Part shown: in pieces, positions 12,096 to 24,830 of the stretch
How positions within the stretch are numbered: the stretch's first letter is position 1
Layout of the letters: each line of letters opens with the position of its first letter
Assembly: GCF_031877795.1 (NCBI RefSeq)
Contig: NC_133932.1
Coordinates: 93,478,994 to 93,542,993, forward strand
Direction: 5' to 3'
Origin: Strix aluco
Taxonomy: Eukaryota > Chordata > Aves > Strigiformes > Strigidae
Length of the DNA stretch: 64,000 nucleotides
Position numbers and translations under genes: made by a program
The notes under the pieces: model-generated
Told to the model about the DNA's origin: nothing
The model's database searches: none
The model's input: the letters and a program-made list of their open reading frames with translations, nothing else

Positions 12096-14230
12096 GGTTA
12101 GGAAGTAGTCATCCATCTGCAAGCAAGCTCCTAATTGTGACTTATCAGTGCTGTAAATTTCCAAATTTTTTTTTGTACCTGGCTGCATATACTTAATTTT
12201 CTGTTTTGTTGGGTTACAAATGCTAGACCATGTCAAGTGGACACATATTTAAGGTGACTCAAAGGAAAGGCAGCTTCTCAGCTGATAGGTTTCCTGTGAG
12301 TCTTATAAGTCTGCCTCAGAAACAATTGTATATTTTGACTTTGATTGGTAACTCTTTCTTTTGCTTACCAGACCCAACAGCTCTGGGGGAATAAGCTGGA
12401 TTCTAGTCAGTCTCATATGTCATCAGTGAAGCTATTCTGTCTCCAAGTTTCCCACTGGAATGCCAAATGCTGCCCTTATTTGCACCTTCACAACCCCCCT
12501 GGAGACAAGGTGTCTAGTCAATTGCAATAATTTGGCCTGAGAAAACTTTACTGTTGGCAGTGACTTTCAAATACCGATACAAGGTTTTCACTGCTGGCAG
12601 TTAAAAAGAAAAATATTTTTGTGCCTGTTCTGAGTAAAACTGAAACAAACTCACAGAGATGGAGCAAATAAGAGAGAACTTTAGCATGCATTTTTGCAAT
12701 GCTTCAATTCAGAACTACAGCTTCCTCTTCATAAAAAAAAGCAGCTCTATAAATCAGCTCAGGCTGATCATTTGCCACATGGTGATTTGTAAATCTTTAT
12801 GATTTGTAATGGATTTAACTAAATTTCTAAAGATTCTGAAGAAAACTATGGAATGTGCTGCTGTATTTACATGCAGGAAATTACCTTTGTGCACTGAAAG
12901 AACAAATCTAGATGTAATAACAGATGAGAAAACATTCATAATGTTCTACTCCAGTAGATGATTATGGTAACAAATTAGAGCAAGTTTTCTCTTGAATAAA
13001 GATTACCTCCTCAATTTTATTGCCCAGCTCTGCCAGAAGTCTATACATACTCCAGCAATGGACGTAAAAGTTCAAGAGAGAGAACACCAACAGCACTAAC
13101 TTCTGCGTGGGGTTCTTCTACCTAACAGTTTAGACCACACTGAACAGAATTTTGTGTACATATGCACTTTTGCATAAGTGCCATGGGGTGGGTAGACACA
13201 CAGAGTGATTTTAAAAGAGAAGTCTTGATGACCTTGATAAGCTCTAAAGGATGCCCCAACTAAATGGTGAGCACCATTGTTCAGGTTCACCTTCTGGAGA
13301 GCGAAGACTGATATGGACAGGTTTACGGTTATATTTGAACTATATTGTCAGTCGGTTACCTACATGTTCCCTTGTAATACACTCACACCTCAACTGCTGT
13401 AACTGTCTAGTATCCAGAATACTACAAACAGATTTTTCAGTCAAACGTTCAGAGAATAATTTCATAATTTCTGCGTGAGCTGCAAAATAGATTTTAGTAA
13501 GGTAACCCAAAATTAATACAGAGAACTAAAGTGACAATGGAAATATAAAAGATCCTTCTGAAGTTCTCCAAGGGCACTTGGAAAAGTACACTTTGTTTTA
13601 AAACTGATTTTGTCTACATTCAGGTTTCTGCTACTGGATCTTTTTTGTGCCTCTTTTTTTCTATCTTTTCTTGCTGTATTAAGATTCCTCTCTACTTGCA
13701 AAAGTCTTCTAGCCAGATGAGGTACCTGCTCATTATAGTCATGTTTAGTATTACTCTTCTAGGGAAATAAACCAACTTGAGCTCTTTAAGTTTACCACTG
13801 TTCAACTTATCTCTTTTGTAGCTCACTCCAGATCTTCCTCAGATTGCTAGTGCAACTGTAAAGTGTGATGACAAAACTGGACAGTATCCCTCTATTACAT
13901 TTTTTCCTAATTAACCTAAAGATTGACACTTCCTTCTCAACATAAGATCTGCTGAAATGTTTAGGGACTGAATGCTCATATGAAGCTCATTACATCCTCT
14001 ATCCCTCAGCTGGAAGTTACTGCCTCCTGTTCCTGAAACATGGTTGCTCATTGTGCACATGATCCTGTTTTGTTGCAATACGGAGTAAAATAAGTTCATT
14101 TGGGCTGCCAGTTATTGTCTTCTGGCCCAGGCACAACAATATGTCAGCTGTTCCAACAAGATCATTAAAATTATATCAGAATTTTTCAGATTAGCTCCCA
14201 GATAAACCATCACACTGGAAGGCAGCAATT

Positions 14231-14995
14231 CATAGAATCATAGAATATCTCAAGGTGGAAGGGATGCATAAGGATCATCAAGTCCAATTCCCTGCTCCTC
14301 ACGGGACTACACAAAACAAAACCTTATGGCTAAGGGCATTGTCCAGATGCTCCTTGAGCTCAAACAGGCTTGGTGCCATGACCACTTCCCTGGGGATCCT
14401 GTTCCAGGGACCGGCCACCCTCTCAGTGAAGAACCTTTTCCTAATGTCCAATCTGATCTTCCTCTGATGCAGCTTCATTCCATTTCCTCATGTCCTGTCA
14501 CTGGTCACCAAAGAGAGGAGATCAGCACCTCCCTCTCTGCTGCCCTCCCTGAGGAAGTTGTAGACTGAGATGAGGGCACCCCTCAGCCTTCTCTTCTCCA
14601 AGCTGAACAAGCCAAGTGATCTCGGCTACTCCACGAAAGTCTTGCCTTCGAGGCCTTTCACTATCCTGGTTGCCCTTGGTTGACACACTCTAATAGTTCA
14701 ATGTCCTTATATTAAAGCACCCAAAGTACTCAAGGTGGGGCTGCACCAATGCAGTGTAGAGTGGGACAATCACCTCCCTCAACCTGATGCACCCCCAGGA
14801 CATGTTTGGCCCTTTTGGCTGCCAGGGCACAGTGTTGACTCATATTCAACTTGCCATCAACTCAAACCCCCAGATCTCTTTCTGTGGAGCTGCTCTCCAG
14901 TCTCTTATTCCCCAATTTGTATGTATAACCAGGATGTATAACCATCCCAGGTGTAGAATATTGCACTTGCTCTTGTTAGATTTCATACAGAAATT
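14231..14995 (-). mobile_element. CR1 LINE, 5'-truncated 3' end
   Basis: The + strand starts with two CATAGAAT octamers (14231-14246), the reverse complement of the CR1 3' terminus, and continues through the antisense of the ORF2 C-terminal coding region. Read on the minus strand, recognisable reverse-transcriptase C-terminal words appear, such as ERDLGV (antisense of about 14880-14897) and [14 protein letters not shown] (antisense of about 14800-14845). Frames are broken by several stops and shifts. The element is about 765 bp, a usual length for CR1, which is normally 5'-truncated. Its octamer and sequence differ from the copy at 53429, indicating another, more diverged subfamily. The 5' boundary near 14995 is approximate. 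Confidence 0.9.
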
Positions 14996-16149
14996 GGTTG
15001 GTTTTACTCTTTAATCCCTAAATCTTTATTCAGTCACAGGACACAGTTTGTTTTCATTTAAGTGTGACCTTTCTACTCTATTTCTAGATGGCATAAATTT
15101 GCATTTGACCCTACTGAGCAGAGTTTGCGCTGTAGGATATAATTAATATACTAAATAATTTTAGGACATTGTTTATATTATTATTTCTGTCACTGGTATA
15201 GTCTATAGGAAAAGCATATAGCAGAAGTTTGGGGCTGTCTAAATGTACATAAAATCATACATCGTATATTGCTCCCACCTCAGTTAATGGTAAATTATTA
15301 TCTATTTATTACTATGTCATTATTTCTGCTTATTTTTGTTGCAAGGAATGAGTCCTGCCAAGAGCTTAAACAATCAGAGAACCAGACTCTGATCTACTTA
15401 CTTATTCACACTAAACAAAGGCATTTGCCTACCAAATTTAACATGTATTTTGGTCTTAAGACCTTGATAGAAAACAGAAAATAAATATATTTCAGGAATA
15501 CTATACACTATAAAAACCTTCCTGTAGTGTAAATTCATTCCACATAGCTTCATACCTAAAGCATAGATAAAGAGAAAGCAGTAGTTAGTTCCAGGTAGAA
15601 ATTCCAACTTTAGATTGGCTGAATTGCCCCCTGGATTATGCCTATCTTTTTCCACTTAGACGTCCAGTAGCCTGAAGTTAGGTACACAGAGTCATACAGG
15701 ATGAAATCAGACTTACATGCTTACACTTCTAAAGTTTTCCCAGGTTGTTAAAATCCATTTGTGTGTATTGTTTTGAATGTTTTAGTTTAACCAAAAAAAA
15801 AAGATAATTTAAAAAAAAGTTTATAAATAATCCTATAACAATCCTGTATGATTAAGATAATGAAGTCCCTGACAACAATAAATGAAGTGCCCACAATTTC
15901 CACAAGAAACTGTTAGCTTCCACTAGGAATGATTTTTGACATTCGAGACACTTGCTATGGATGCAGAAAAATAAAGCTGGGTTGCAGCTCTTCCCATCGG
16001 TAATAAACTATTCCATAAATAAACATTTGCACGGTTTCCTTCTTAGGAAAATTACCTTTACTGCTTTGATAGATTTTCCAATATATAGGTCAATCTGTCC
16101 TAACCTTTTCTGAAGGAAAATGAGAAATGTTCCCTATGAACAAGATAAG

Positions 16150-16400
16150 ACATAGTGTATCTAATGGCATTGTTTGCAAACACCAAATAGCAGCAGACTC
16201 AAGAACAGCAATATAAAGCTATCAATTAATTTTGTTGTAACTGTATGCACCTGTGAACAACTGCTTAATTAAAGAGGCAAACAGAAATCTCTCACTATAA
16301 TGCTTCAAATTACTTGCATTTATGTGACTCAATTAGTTGGAGTGGATAAATACAATTGGAAAGCTGCCATGTGGACTTCTGGAAATAAAGAAAAGATAGA
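16150..16400. promoter_or_regulatory. candidate conserved non-coding element with forkhead-like palindrome
   Basis: TGTTTGCAAACA at 16171-16182 is a perfect 12-bp palindrome made of two inverted forkhead-type half-sites (TGTTTGC). Within the next 100 bp lie CACCTG (16248-16253) and CAACTG (16258-16263) E-boxes and TTAATTAA (16265-16272), followed by further homeodomain-like words. This clustering resembles a developmental enhancer. Conservation is not testable here, so the call is inference. Confidence 0.25.
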
Positions 16401-17465
16401 ACTGAAGAGATACAAAACCAAATGGGAGGACTCAGGCAGATAAATACAGATAATTCTCAGAGGTTCATAGGCCTATACAAACAGAGAAGATAAAAGAAAA
16501 AGATTCTGTGTAAATATATATAAATACCTCATTTACTGTCACAGAGTTCTGCTTTCAAAGACAGGAACATTAAGGGGATTGTTTGTTTTGGGCAGCATAC
16601 TCACAGGGCTCAGATTTGCTTTGCTTTTGTCATCAAATATATTCATCCAATTCCCTTTGCCTTTAGGGAGTGGCAGAGGTGTTGACTGCTATTGCAGACA
16701 TGCTAGAGTGTCTTGTCTACCCTCTAAATGTTCCTCTAGAAAGGCACTGGTCTTCCATAGTCTCTGACCTATCTGCCTGCCTAAATGGCTCAGATATCCT
16801 GGGGGTGTTTCAATCAGGAGCACATTTCTGAAACAAATCTCCCCATGGTCCCCTTTTCTATCCTGTTGTTCCCATCACAAAGATGTTCCAGAGCATGTGA
16901 ACTTTTGGGGGATGAAATTAGAATGGAAGATGCTCTCCACATGAGAAGGCTGAGTGTACATTCATCCTCTGGGATCAGACTAGAGATAGCCCAAAGTGAA
17001 AAAATATGAGATGCATGTGGTTTGGACACTGGGTCTTGAGCACTGTAAGAGTGCTCCTCTTGGTTTTCACTGTCTCCTCATGTAGACATAGGCCAAGTAA
17101 TTTGAAAAGGTACCAGACACTTTAGGCACTTGAATTCCTTCTTCCTTTTTCACATGCCTGTTTCAGAATGGGATTTAACTCCATATATGTGCAACTCCGT
17201 TGCTGAAAATGCCTTTTTCTCATCTTCACGTGCTACTGACAGACATTGTCTTCAATGGGGCTTTTAATAAACACTGAATGATCGACACTGGCGGCCAGTT
17301 AAACAAGTCAAACTTTACCTTCTTCTGAGAGGGCTCATCTAGAAATGGCAGAGGGGATAAGAGATGGGATAGATTACACTTAAAAATACTTTCAAGTGTA
17401 GGGTCCAATATCTATTTTAGGTATTACTTGATTACTTGTTAACTCTGTCTTCTAAACACAACCAC

Positions 17466-17482
17466 TTTTTTTTTTTTTTTTT
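17466..17482. repeat. poly-T tract
   Basis: Run of 17 T, followed directly by a small AT palindrome (AATTATTT / AAATAATT). No attached retrosequence is seen. Confidence 0.9.
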
Positions 17483-19120
17483 AATTATTTAAAAAAATAA
17501 TTGTGTTTTCTGAGCTCACAGTCCCAGGTGTTCTGTGGCCACATACACCTGACTTGGTATTTGGGTCAATGATTTGTACATGTACATTGTAACTGTGCAG
17601 TGGGATATTCTTCCAGGTGGAGCGAGGAGCAAATGAGTAAGCCAGAGGAGGCAGAAAGACCTGCTAAAAGCAAAAAGGCAAAATTATTATTTTCTGTGGA
17701 AAAAAAAAATCAGTAAGCCAGCTACCATTTTAGACTTATATTCAACAAAGGCATCAGTTGTTTCCCTCTCTCTGGAATACTTTTTAGCACATCAGTTTAT
17801 AGCAGATAGGTTTTCAACATTCAAATACATACAAAAGTTTCTCTCAACATTTTTGAGGTTAACACTGAAATGAATTTTATTAAGACACAATTATTAAAAG
17901 ATTATTTGTCCATCTGAGGCAGAAGGGCTACCAATATATTTCAGATGTTTCATTACACCATTGTCACTATGCTAGTATATTGAAAATAATGTGCATCTGG
18001 TTTTCTTCACTTTCTTTCCTTCTTTACTTTTGATTTCCCTCACCTTTTCCATTTCTCATTTTTTGTAACTGTAACCTGAATATCTCAAGTTTCCTCATAA
18101 TAATTGCTTTGTTTTTTACTTTAAATCTATATTTTCCCTTTAGAGCAAGGTCATAAGATATGCATAGCTGACCCTACTGTTATTTCCCTTCCGCAAAAAG
18201 CAAATCATGCAGGTAAAGGCACAGGACACAAATAGATTTGTTAGCCAACCCAATCTGACTATAAAAATCTACCTGTGACCTAAAGGACAAAACTCCTCAC
18301 ACTTCTAATTGAAGTCAACTACCCAGCTGACAGGCAAATATGCTTTTGAGGGCTCTTTTGCTGCTGTGATGATAGCATCTTGAAGTTGTTCCCAGATGGA
18401 GGGGAGGGAGGTAGAAGTGAGAGTCAGAGTGTGTGACAGTTGCTCATCTATCTTGGAAACGCTGAGGACCTTGGAAATATGAATTAAATTAGGCTGTGCT
18501 TTCATGAATGCTTTAATCTAACTTAAGTATGAAACGCTGCTAAAGGAGATGATCCCTACATCTTCCCCACCCCAGCTTTCTGTTACCACCTTTTCCCTTG
18601 TGCCAGCATGTGAGATCATATGGCTACCTTGTAAGCTAGGTCTGGGAAGTGGTCCAACACCCAGCCTCCCAAGTATTAAAACTTTTTATTTGGATCAGTT
18701 CCTTCTGCATAAAAGCTAATGGGGGTTGGGGGAGTGGAATATACAGGCAGAGAAAGGGTTGAGGGAATTGCCACTTTCAGTAGTAGCCTGGGCTTAGATC
18801 ATCTTAAAGGCATTAGTAAACCACAGTCTTAGTCACCCACAGGACTTTGAATGCGTCCCTGACTCAACAGGACTGAGAGCCAGCACCGCACTTTACAGCC
18901 AGTGAAGATGTGGTCCTAGGATAATAAGGAGGAAAGTTGTCACTGTCAGCACTTGTTGCAGTTCTTAGAATACTAATCAAACTGATATAGACTGCACTGC
19001 AATATCAAAGATGTATTCTGCTAGCACTGAGCATTTTAAAACAAGGGAGATCAAGCAGCTTATTTTAAATGATTAAGGTTAGAGAAATCCCCTGGTTTTC
19101 TCTCTCTTTCTTTTTTTTTC

Positions 19121-19145
19121 TTTTTTTTTTTTTTTTTTTTTTTTT
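19121..19145. repeat. 25-T homopolymer in a pyrimidine-rich tract
   Basis: This is the longest homopolymer of the window. It is preceded from about 19099 by a CT-rich run with a further block of nine T. CR1 does not make poly(A) tails, so a poly-T here is more likely a slippage microsatellite than a retrocopy tail, and no gene copy lies beside it. Confidence 0.9.
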
Positions 19146-21719
19146 GTTGTTCTTTTGGGGGCAAAGGACTCAGGCTTCATAGTTATTAAATGAACTGAAA
19201 ATTGCTTCTGCCCAAGCTTATTTTGATCATTATTGATCTAATCAAATTTTGCTTGTTTAATAAGAAAATATAAAGATGAGGGAGATATTTCTAATCAAAA
19301 AAATGTTGTCAAAAAAATGATGGAGTACAGTTTCCTAGCTACTTGTGAGTAATAGATTACTCTTTTTTCCTTCTCCATGCTAGGTATGTATGTACTACAC
19401 ATCAGTAATGAACCAACCAGAGCTTCCAGTTCAAAAATCATGGCAACTTTGAAAGTTCCTCTCTGCCATCCAGCATGGCATGCATTACCTTCAGTTAGCT
19501 CCTCCTGGTCAACGTAGCAGAAGTAGCAGAAGTCTACTGTAGGTCAGGCGAATAGTATACTAGAAGCGTGTTTCTCTACATTGACTGTAATTAGCTGATT
19601 AGCTAAATAGGTGACTACAGCACAGATATCTAAAGCTGGGTAGCAGGCATCCTGTCACTGACTACAGAATTTGTTCTTAACCATCATCCTCATCATGTCA
19701 ATCCCTAATAACACAAAAGATAATAGACAAATCTTTAATGATCATGTTTGAACTTCAAGTTTGTGTGAGATTTCACCCATGGTATCCAAATCTGTCACAA
19801 AATAATTCGAATTTTTGCAAAAAGTTTTTGTATATTCTCACTATTTTTGAGCTTGACTAAATATTCTCACTCTTCTGCCCAAAGACTACTCCAAATGGCA
19901 TGGTCATACTAAAGATGTATGTAGAAGTAATAAATGAATGAAAAATGCATAACAAACTTTTCAGTTCTTCAAGAAAGAGCTCTGTTAATTTTTCCCTCAA
20001 GTGCTAAATAAAATTGTAGTTTGCATACATTTGGCAGAAAAAAAACTTACTTAAAACAGCTCAATGGCAATGTCAATTTCTTTTCAAGAATATATTGATT
20101 GCTTCTTGTAAAATATTACTTCAGTCTAAGTTTTGAAATTGAAAATCAGTTTTGAATAGCAAAATATTGTTTGTTCAATGTTCTGTTTTCAGAATGCTTT
20201 TATGCTACAAAGGCATTTCACCATTATTCTCCCTGATTTCTTTATCTGAATAAAAAAAGGAGAAGAAAAAAACTTTGATGCATTGTCATGCTGTGATGGG
20301 ATATGTTTTTTGAAGTCTTTGCACCGCCTTATTGGTCTTTATTATTTAAATGCCTGGTTTAAATTTATATGATGAATTGAAGTCTGGGGGGGTGTACCCA
20401 TATTAACTGTAATCCAGCCAGCACTTTGGAGTTTGCTGCTACCCATATTACTTTTGATTTGCGTGGCAAATCTCCAGGTTTGAAGTTTCATTGCAAGTGC
20501 CTGAAATCGGAGTAGGATGAGCGTTGTTATTTTCATTGTTTGGAAAACAAAAATGTACCTCTGATAATTTTTGTCTTTGATTACTGCTTCTTCAAAGGAT
20601 TTAAAACAGAATGAAAGCCTTTGAAAATTTTAGAGATGAAGAGACATGAGAGTTATTCTGTATGCACCAGATAAACAGATGTCTTAGCTTTCAAACTAAA
20701 CCCAGAAAATATAATCACAAGCTCCATCAGAAACAGATAACAATCTAGGTGCACAGTACTTTACATTTTACTAATGTGCAATGGGAGAAATAATAATACT
20801 ACTTCCTTCACTTGTCTAAATATTTGTTTCAGACTAACAGCTCAAAAAACATGTTGGTAATAGCAAACAAAATATGATAAATTCCTTTGAGGGGGAAATA
20901 TTCTCAGCATAATGTCCTTATAAGCACAAGTAAACACACTTTGAAATGTATTTGCAAATAAGTAAGACACTCATAACACTGAAGGTATTAAATTGTGAAT
21001 TCCCAAAGTAATAGGTATCAGATGTCATGAGTGCTTTTCATCCTGTATTAGAGTCACACCAAAAAGTCCCAATAAACTTATTATTTGTTGAAGTTGTAAT
21101 TATCCAAAGGATGACTACATGACAAGGTTCATTCTTAATATGTGGAAAAATGCCTGCTTGGAAATATGTAAAACTGTTTAGAAATAGCTGATGGTGTGCA
21201 TACTAAGCCAGACTCTGCAAAATAACTTCCAGGAAACCCTAAAATATGAACAGATTTAAATCACCCATAGAAGAATAATGTAAGAAAGAGATGTAGGGTT
21301 TCTTACGCTCCTCTTGGTTCTCAGTACTCAGGATGTTAAACTAGTGAATGTACCTGAGATGTAGATAATGGGCAGGGTAGGCAAAGCTGTAGGAAACCTG
21401 AATAAATTGAGCAGAGAAAAGCCCAAAGGAACTCAGATTCAGTTTATGGTTTCCTTAGGCTGTATTAAAAGGAACAAAGTGATTTCTGTAGTTTCAAAAC
21501 AAGTTCAAATGAGTTACCTCTGTTTATGAAATTATGTGCTCCCACATCAGAAAGTCTGTTTGCTCTGTACAATGGAGACAAGATAACGTATGGACAGCAC
21601 ATACTGCTGTAGTTCACGTGAAAAAAATTGGGTTCAAAACAGAAAAAGAAGTCATACTCATTTCCTTTGCAGAAAATCATAATTAAAATAATGTTCACAG
21701 AAGACAGAAGAAATAGTGC

Positions 21720-21870
21720 CAAGAAAAAGAAGGTTCTTAAAAAACAGAGGAGAGAAGATATAAACCCAATGTAAAGAGAAGTGGAAAGTCATGATTAAAA
21801 TTAGGAGAAAAGGAAAGATCAAGCCTTAAGTAAAAGGAAGAATAAATAGGGATATTTAGAGATGAACAAG
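21720..21870. repeat. purine-rich stretch
   Basis: The + strand is strongly biased to A and G (AAGAAAAAGAAGG, GGAGAAAAGGAAAG and similar words). There is no tandem periodicity and no coding frame. It could be an eroded sense-strand LINE fragment or simply composition. Confidence 0.4.
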
Positions 21871-24519
21871 GTATAATGAAATATTTGAATGGTGTGTACA
21901 TCAGCTGTCTCTCTAGGCTTTGAGATCCAGATGTTGCTGTTAAGGTGTAAAGTTAAGCTGAACAGAACTTTAGTATTAATGTTGAGATTTAAAAAGGAAA
22001 GTAATTTGTATTTTGAGAGGCATTAAATAGAAAGATCTATCAGAGAGCAGCCAACGCATGAATATTTCAAGACTCTATAACCAGAAATAACACTATAACC
22101 CGTACAATTTTTAGGCTTTCATTGGTAGCTAATTATGATTCTTGTTCTTCTGTATACACTGCTGTACAGATACAAGCTGGACCTGGAACACAGATTGCAA
22201 GAGATGGAGAAATAATGACATAGGGGAGAATTAAAACCATTTTAGACCAGACATGTTTGATTTGGATTAAATTTTTAATTGAACACAAAGCAACGTATCC
22301 AAAACCCTGGTCTTCTTGTGACTGCTTCATGGGCAGTTGCACTTCCATTTAGAGCTCAAAGGAAAACTTTTTCTTCATGGTGGCACCTATGACTATGTCT
22401 ACACTGGTATGTCTGGGGACTGATCCTTGACAACCAGCCCAAGTGACACAGACTGATTCAACACCACATTGTTTTCGACCAGCTTCTCTGAAGCTCCCCT
22501 ATGTGCTGGTCATATTTTTTTCCTGGAAAGACTCCCTGTGGCTCTTATACTACATTTCTAATTTTGTGTGTGTATTTTCAGTTCGAAGGATCTGAATTGA
22601 TGTGAGCACTTGTCTTGCCATCTACAAGATTAATGACTTATAAAGCTGGGGGGAATTGTTGTGTGCCTAAGGATAGTGAGGGTGCTTAAGAATGAAAAGT
22701 CTCTTGGGACAAAGTAGGAGGGCTGTTGAGGGAGAAGGGATAGCATGTTGTGTGATTTGGACATTGAGGAAAGATCCACTGAGTAAATTATTCTCAGATG
22801 GGTGCCCAGCCTTTGTCTTTGATCGAGCTGGTTGTATTGCAAAATGGTAAGGTAAGTAACAGTTAATTAGTGTGAATGATTGGTTGCCCTGCTCATTTCT
22901 TTCTTTGTTTCTCAGTAAATATATACTTTTAGACCTGATTCTGACCTTCATTTACACTATTGCAAATTAAGCAAAATCCTAGTTGTATTCATACCAATGG
23001 AGGAAAACAGCAGCTTTGAGTCAGTCAGAGCCCTTGTGGATACTATATTTTGTCTGCTATCTTGTCTCAGTGTATTCAAGAACTATTTCATTCTTAAAAT
23101 ACATAAATCAGTTATTTAATAATTCAGATGATACTTGTTGTATATATGAAACTGAACAGTAAAGTTGGGTTTATGCCACCCTCCATGACTCTGTATTCTG
23201 CTTATGCTCCCTTCCTGTTGGTATTAGTGTGCTCTAATTTCTTTCTGCCTCTCTGTAGATCCCACTGTCTGGTTCCCTTTGATACCAGCTTGATCTAATG
23301 TCAGTTGAATATAAAACTGAAATCTTAAGGGAGATCTTTTCCAGTTCTGGCAGTTCTCAAATAGCTAAACTTCATTTCAGAACTGTTTTTTTCTGTTTGT
23401 TTTGTTTTATTTGCAAGCAAATCTCTAGCCTGTATATGGAGAGAGGAATGGTAGCAAATAACTATGCATATAAATTCCTATTTATTGAAAATGAAACTAT
23501 TATAGCAACATAAAAATCAATGTTTGTCCAATTATTTTCTGCAGGCAGTACAGTACGTTGCAACATAGTTTCTCATTAGATTAAATCAAAACTGTTCTTA
23601 AATACCATTTTACCAGCTGTTACTGAATAAAGGATGAAAAAAACAGTTTCTAACATCAAATATGTAGCTTTCTGGCACACATCTTTGCCAACTTTACAAC
23701 AGCTGTGTGTAATGTTTGAAAGAAACAAACGCCCTCGATGGATATTCTTCAGTTTTATTGAAATTCACCTTTTTTTTTACCCTGAAGTATCATCCTATAT
23801 TTGTGCTAGTATAAAGTGAACCCATTGCCAGTAAAAATACATCAGAATTTATAAACTAATTTTAGATTTTCTTTCTTTCAGTAATTAACAAAATGAGTGA
23901 AAATATTCTTACAAACAATCACACATCTTAAGAAATTACTTGGGAGGACAGCTTAATTTTTTATCATTTAATTTTGTTGCGGTTTTTTGTTTGGGGTTTT
24001 TCTTCCTTCAAACAGAGATACAATATAGTCTGCACAGAGATTGCCAGTGCATACTGACTGTTAGGTCTGTATGTCAGAGAAATATTCAAATGTCTGTGAA
24101 GCTTGGGCCCTCCTGAGTTTCTGGATGCTGTGACTCCCAAAACTAATCTCAGTCTATTCAGTGTAATTTATACTTGATCCCTGATTTCATAGGGGCCCTT
24201 CTGTGAGCTGCAAACAGTGGAAACAGCCCAAGCTGCTGCAAAATGACAACGTGGCTGTTGTCTGCTTCAGCCAAGCAGGCAATATAATCACACGGCCATG
24301 GAAGGGGCATCCCAATAGTACAAGAAAATCTCAGCCATGGGACAAGTTGCAGATTGTCTTCTGTGTGCTAATCCCAGATCTAAACACTGATTCCTCTTGC
24401 TATGTCTAAGCACTTGGCCCTTCTGTTTTGCTTTCCTCTTTGGAAAGTTAGGGTAATAATAATAATATTTAGCTTTTCCAGGAGATGGGACTTTTTCACT
24501 AATGAATGTAAAGCAATAG

Positions 24520-24830
24520 AAAGCTTAGACAATGTGGGAGTGAGGAGAGTAGACTTGGAAGAATTAAGATTAGAAAAAGTAAAAATTTTGGGAATAAGAA
24601 GATCAAGATCACTAGAAGAGGTGTAGGGGGGAGAAACTCAAAGGAAACAGAGGGTGAAGAAATCATAAGAAAAGCATGGCTCAGAGTGGCACGGGAGGTA
24701 CATTTTCCAAAGGGAGAATGTCAGGCAAAAACATTCTTCTTGTTAAAGAAATGAGCATAACTGAAGAGAAAAGAGGAAACCATGAATGAAATGAAAAAAG
24801 TTGGAGAAACTGATACCGAGTAGAATGGAA
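24520..24830. repeat. purine-rich stretch
   Basis: About 300 bp of A/G-rich + strand (for example GTGAGGAGAGTAGA and GAAGAGAAAAGAGGAAACC), not tandemly repeated. The short open frame at 24402-24626 through it has no domain similarity. The bias is seen directly and its origin is unknown. Confidence 0.4.

Larger units (their letters stand above)
6400..14230. other. AT-rich non-coding DNA between LTR and CR1
   Basis: No host exon or RNA gene is recognised. The stretch holds a possible CR1 end relic at about 8498, a 20-T run at 8752-8771, a possible conserved element around 9300-9450 with a perfect palindrome, an E-box palindrome at 11291-11300, and an ancient inverted-repeat element at about 11971-12095. 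The rest shows no structure I can name. Short open frames of 60-95 codons occur on both strands without domain similarity. Confidence 0.55.

Noticed and set aside
19121-19145. Poly-T as the tail of a processed pseudogene
   Set aside because: No gene-like sequence adjoins it on either side, and CR1 machinery rarely makes poly(A) retrocopies in birds.
24185-24409. Open frame whose short peptide looks superficially protein-like
   Set aside because: Only 75 codons, no ATG at the beginning, no splice sites of quality, no family resemblance.
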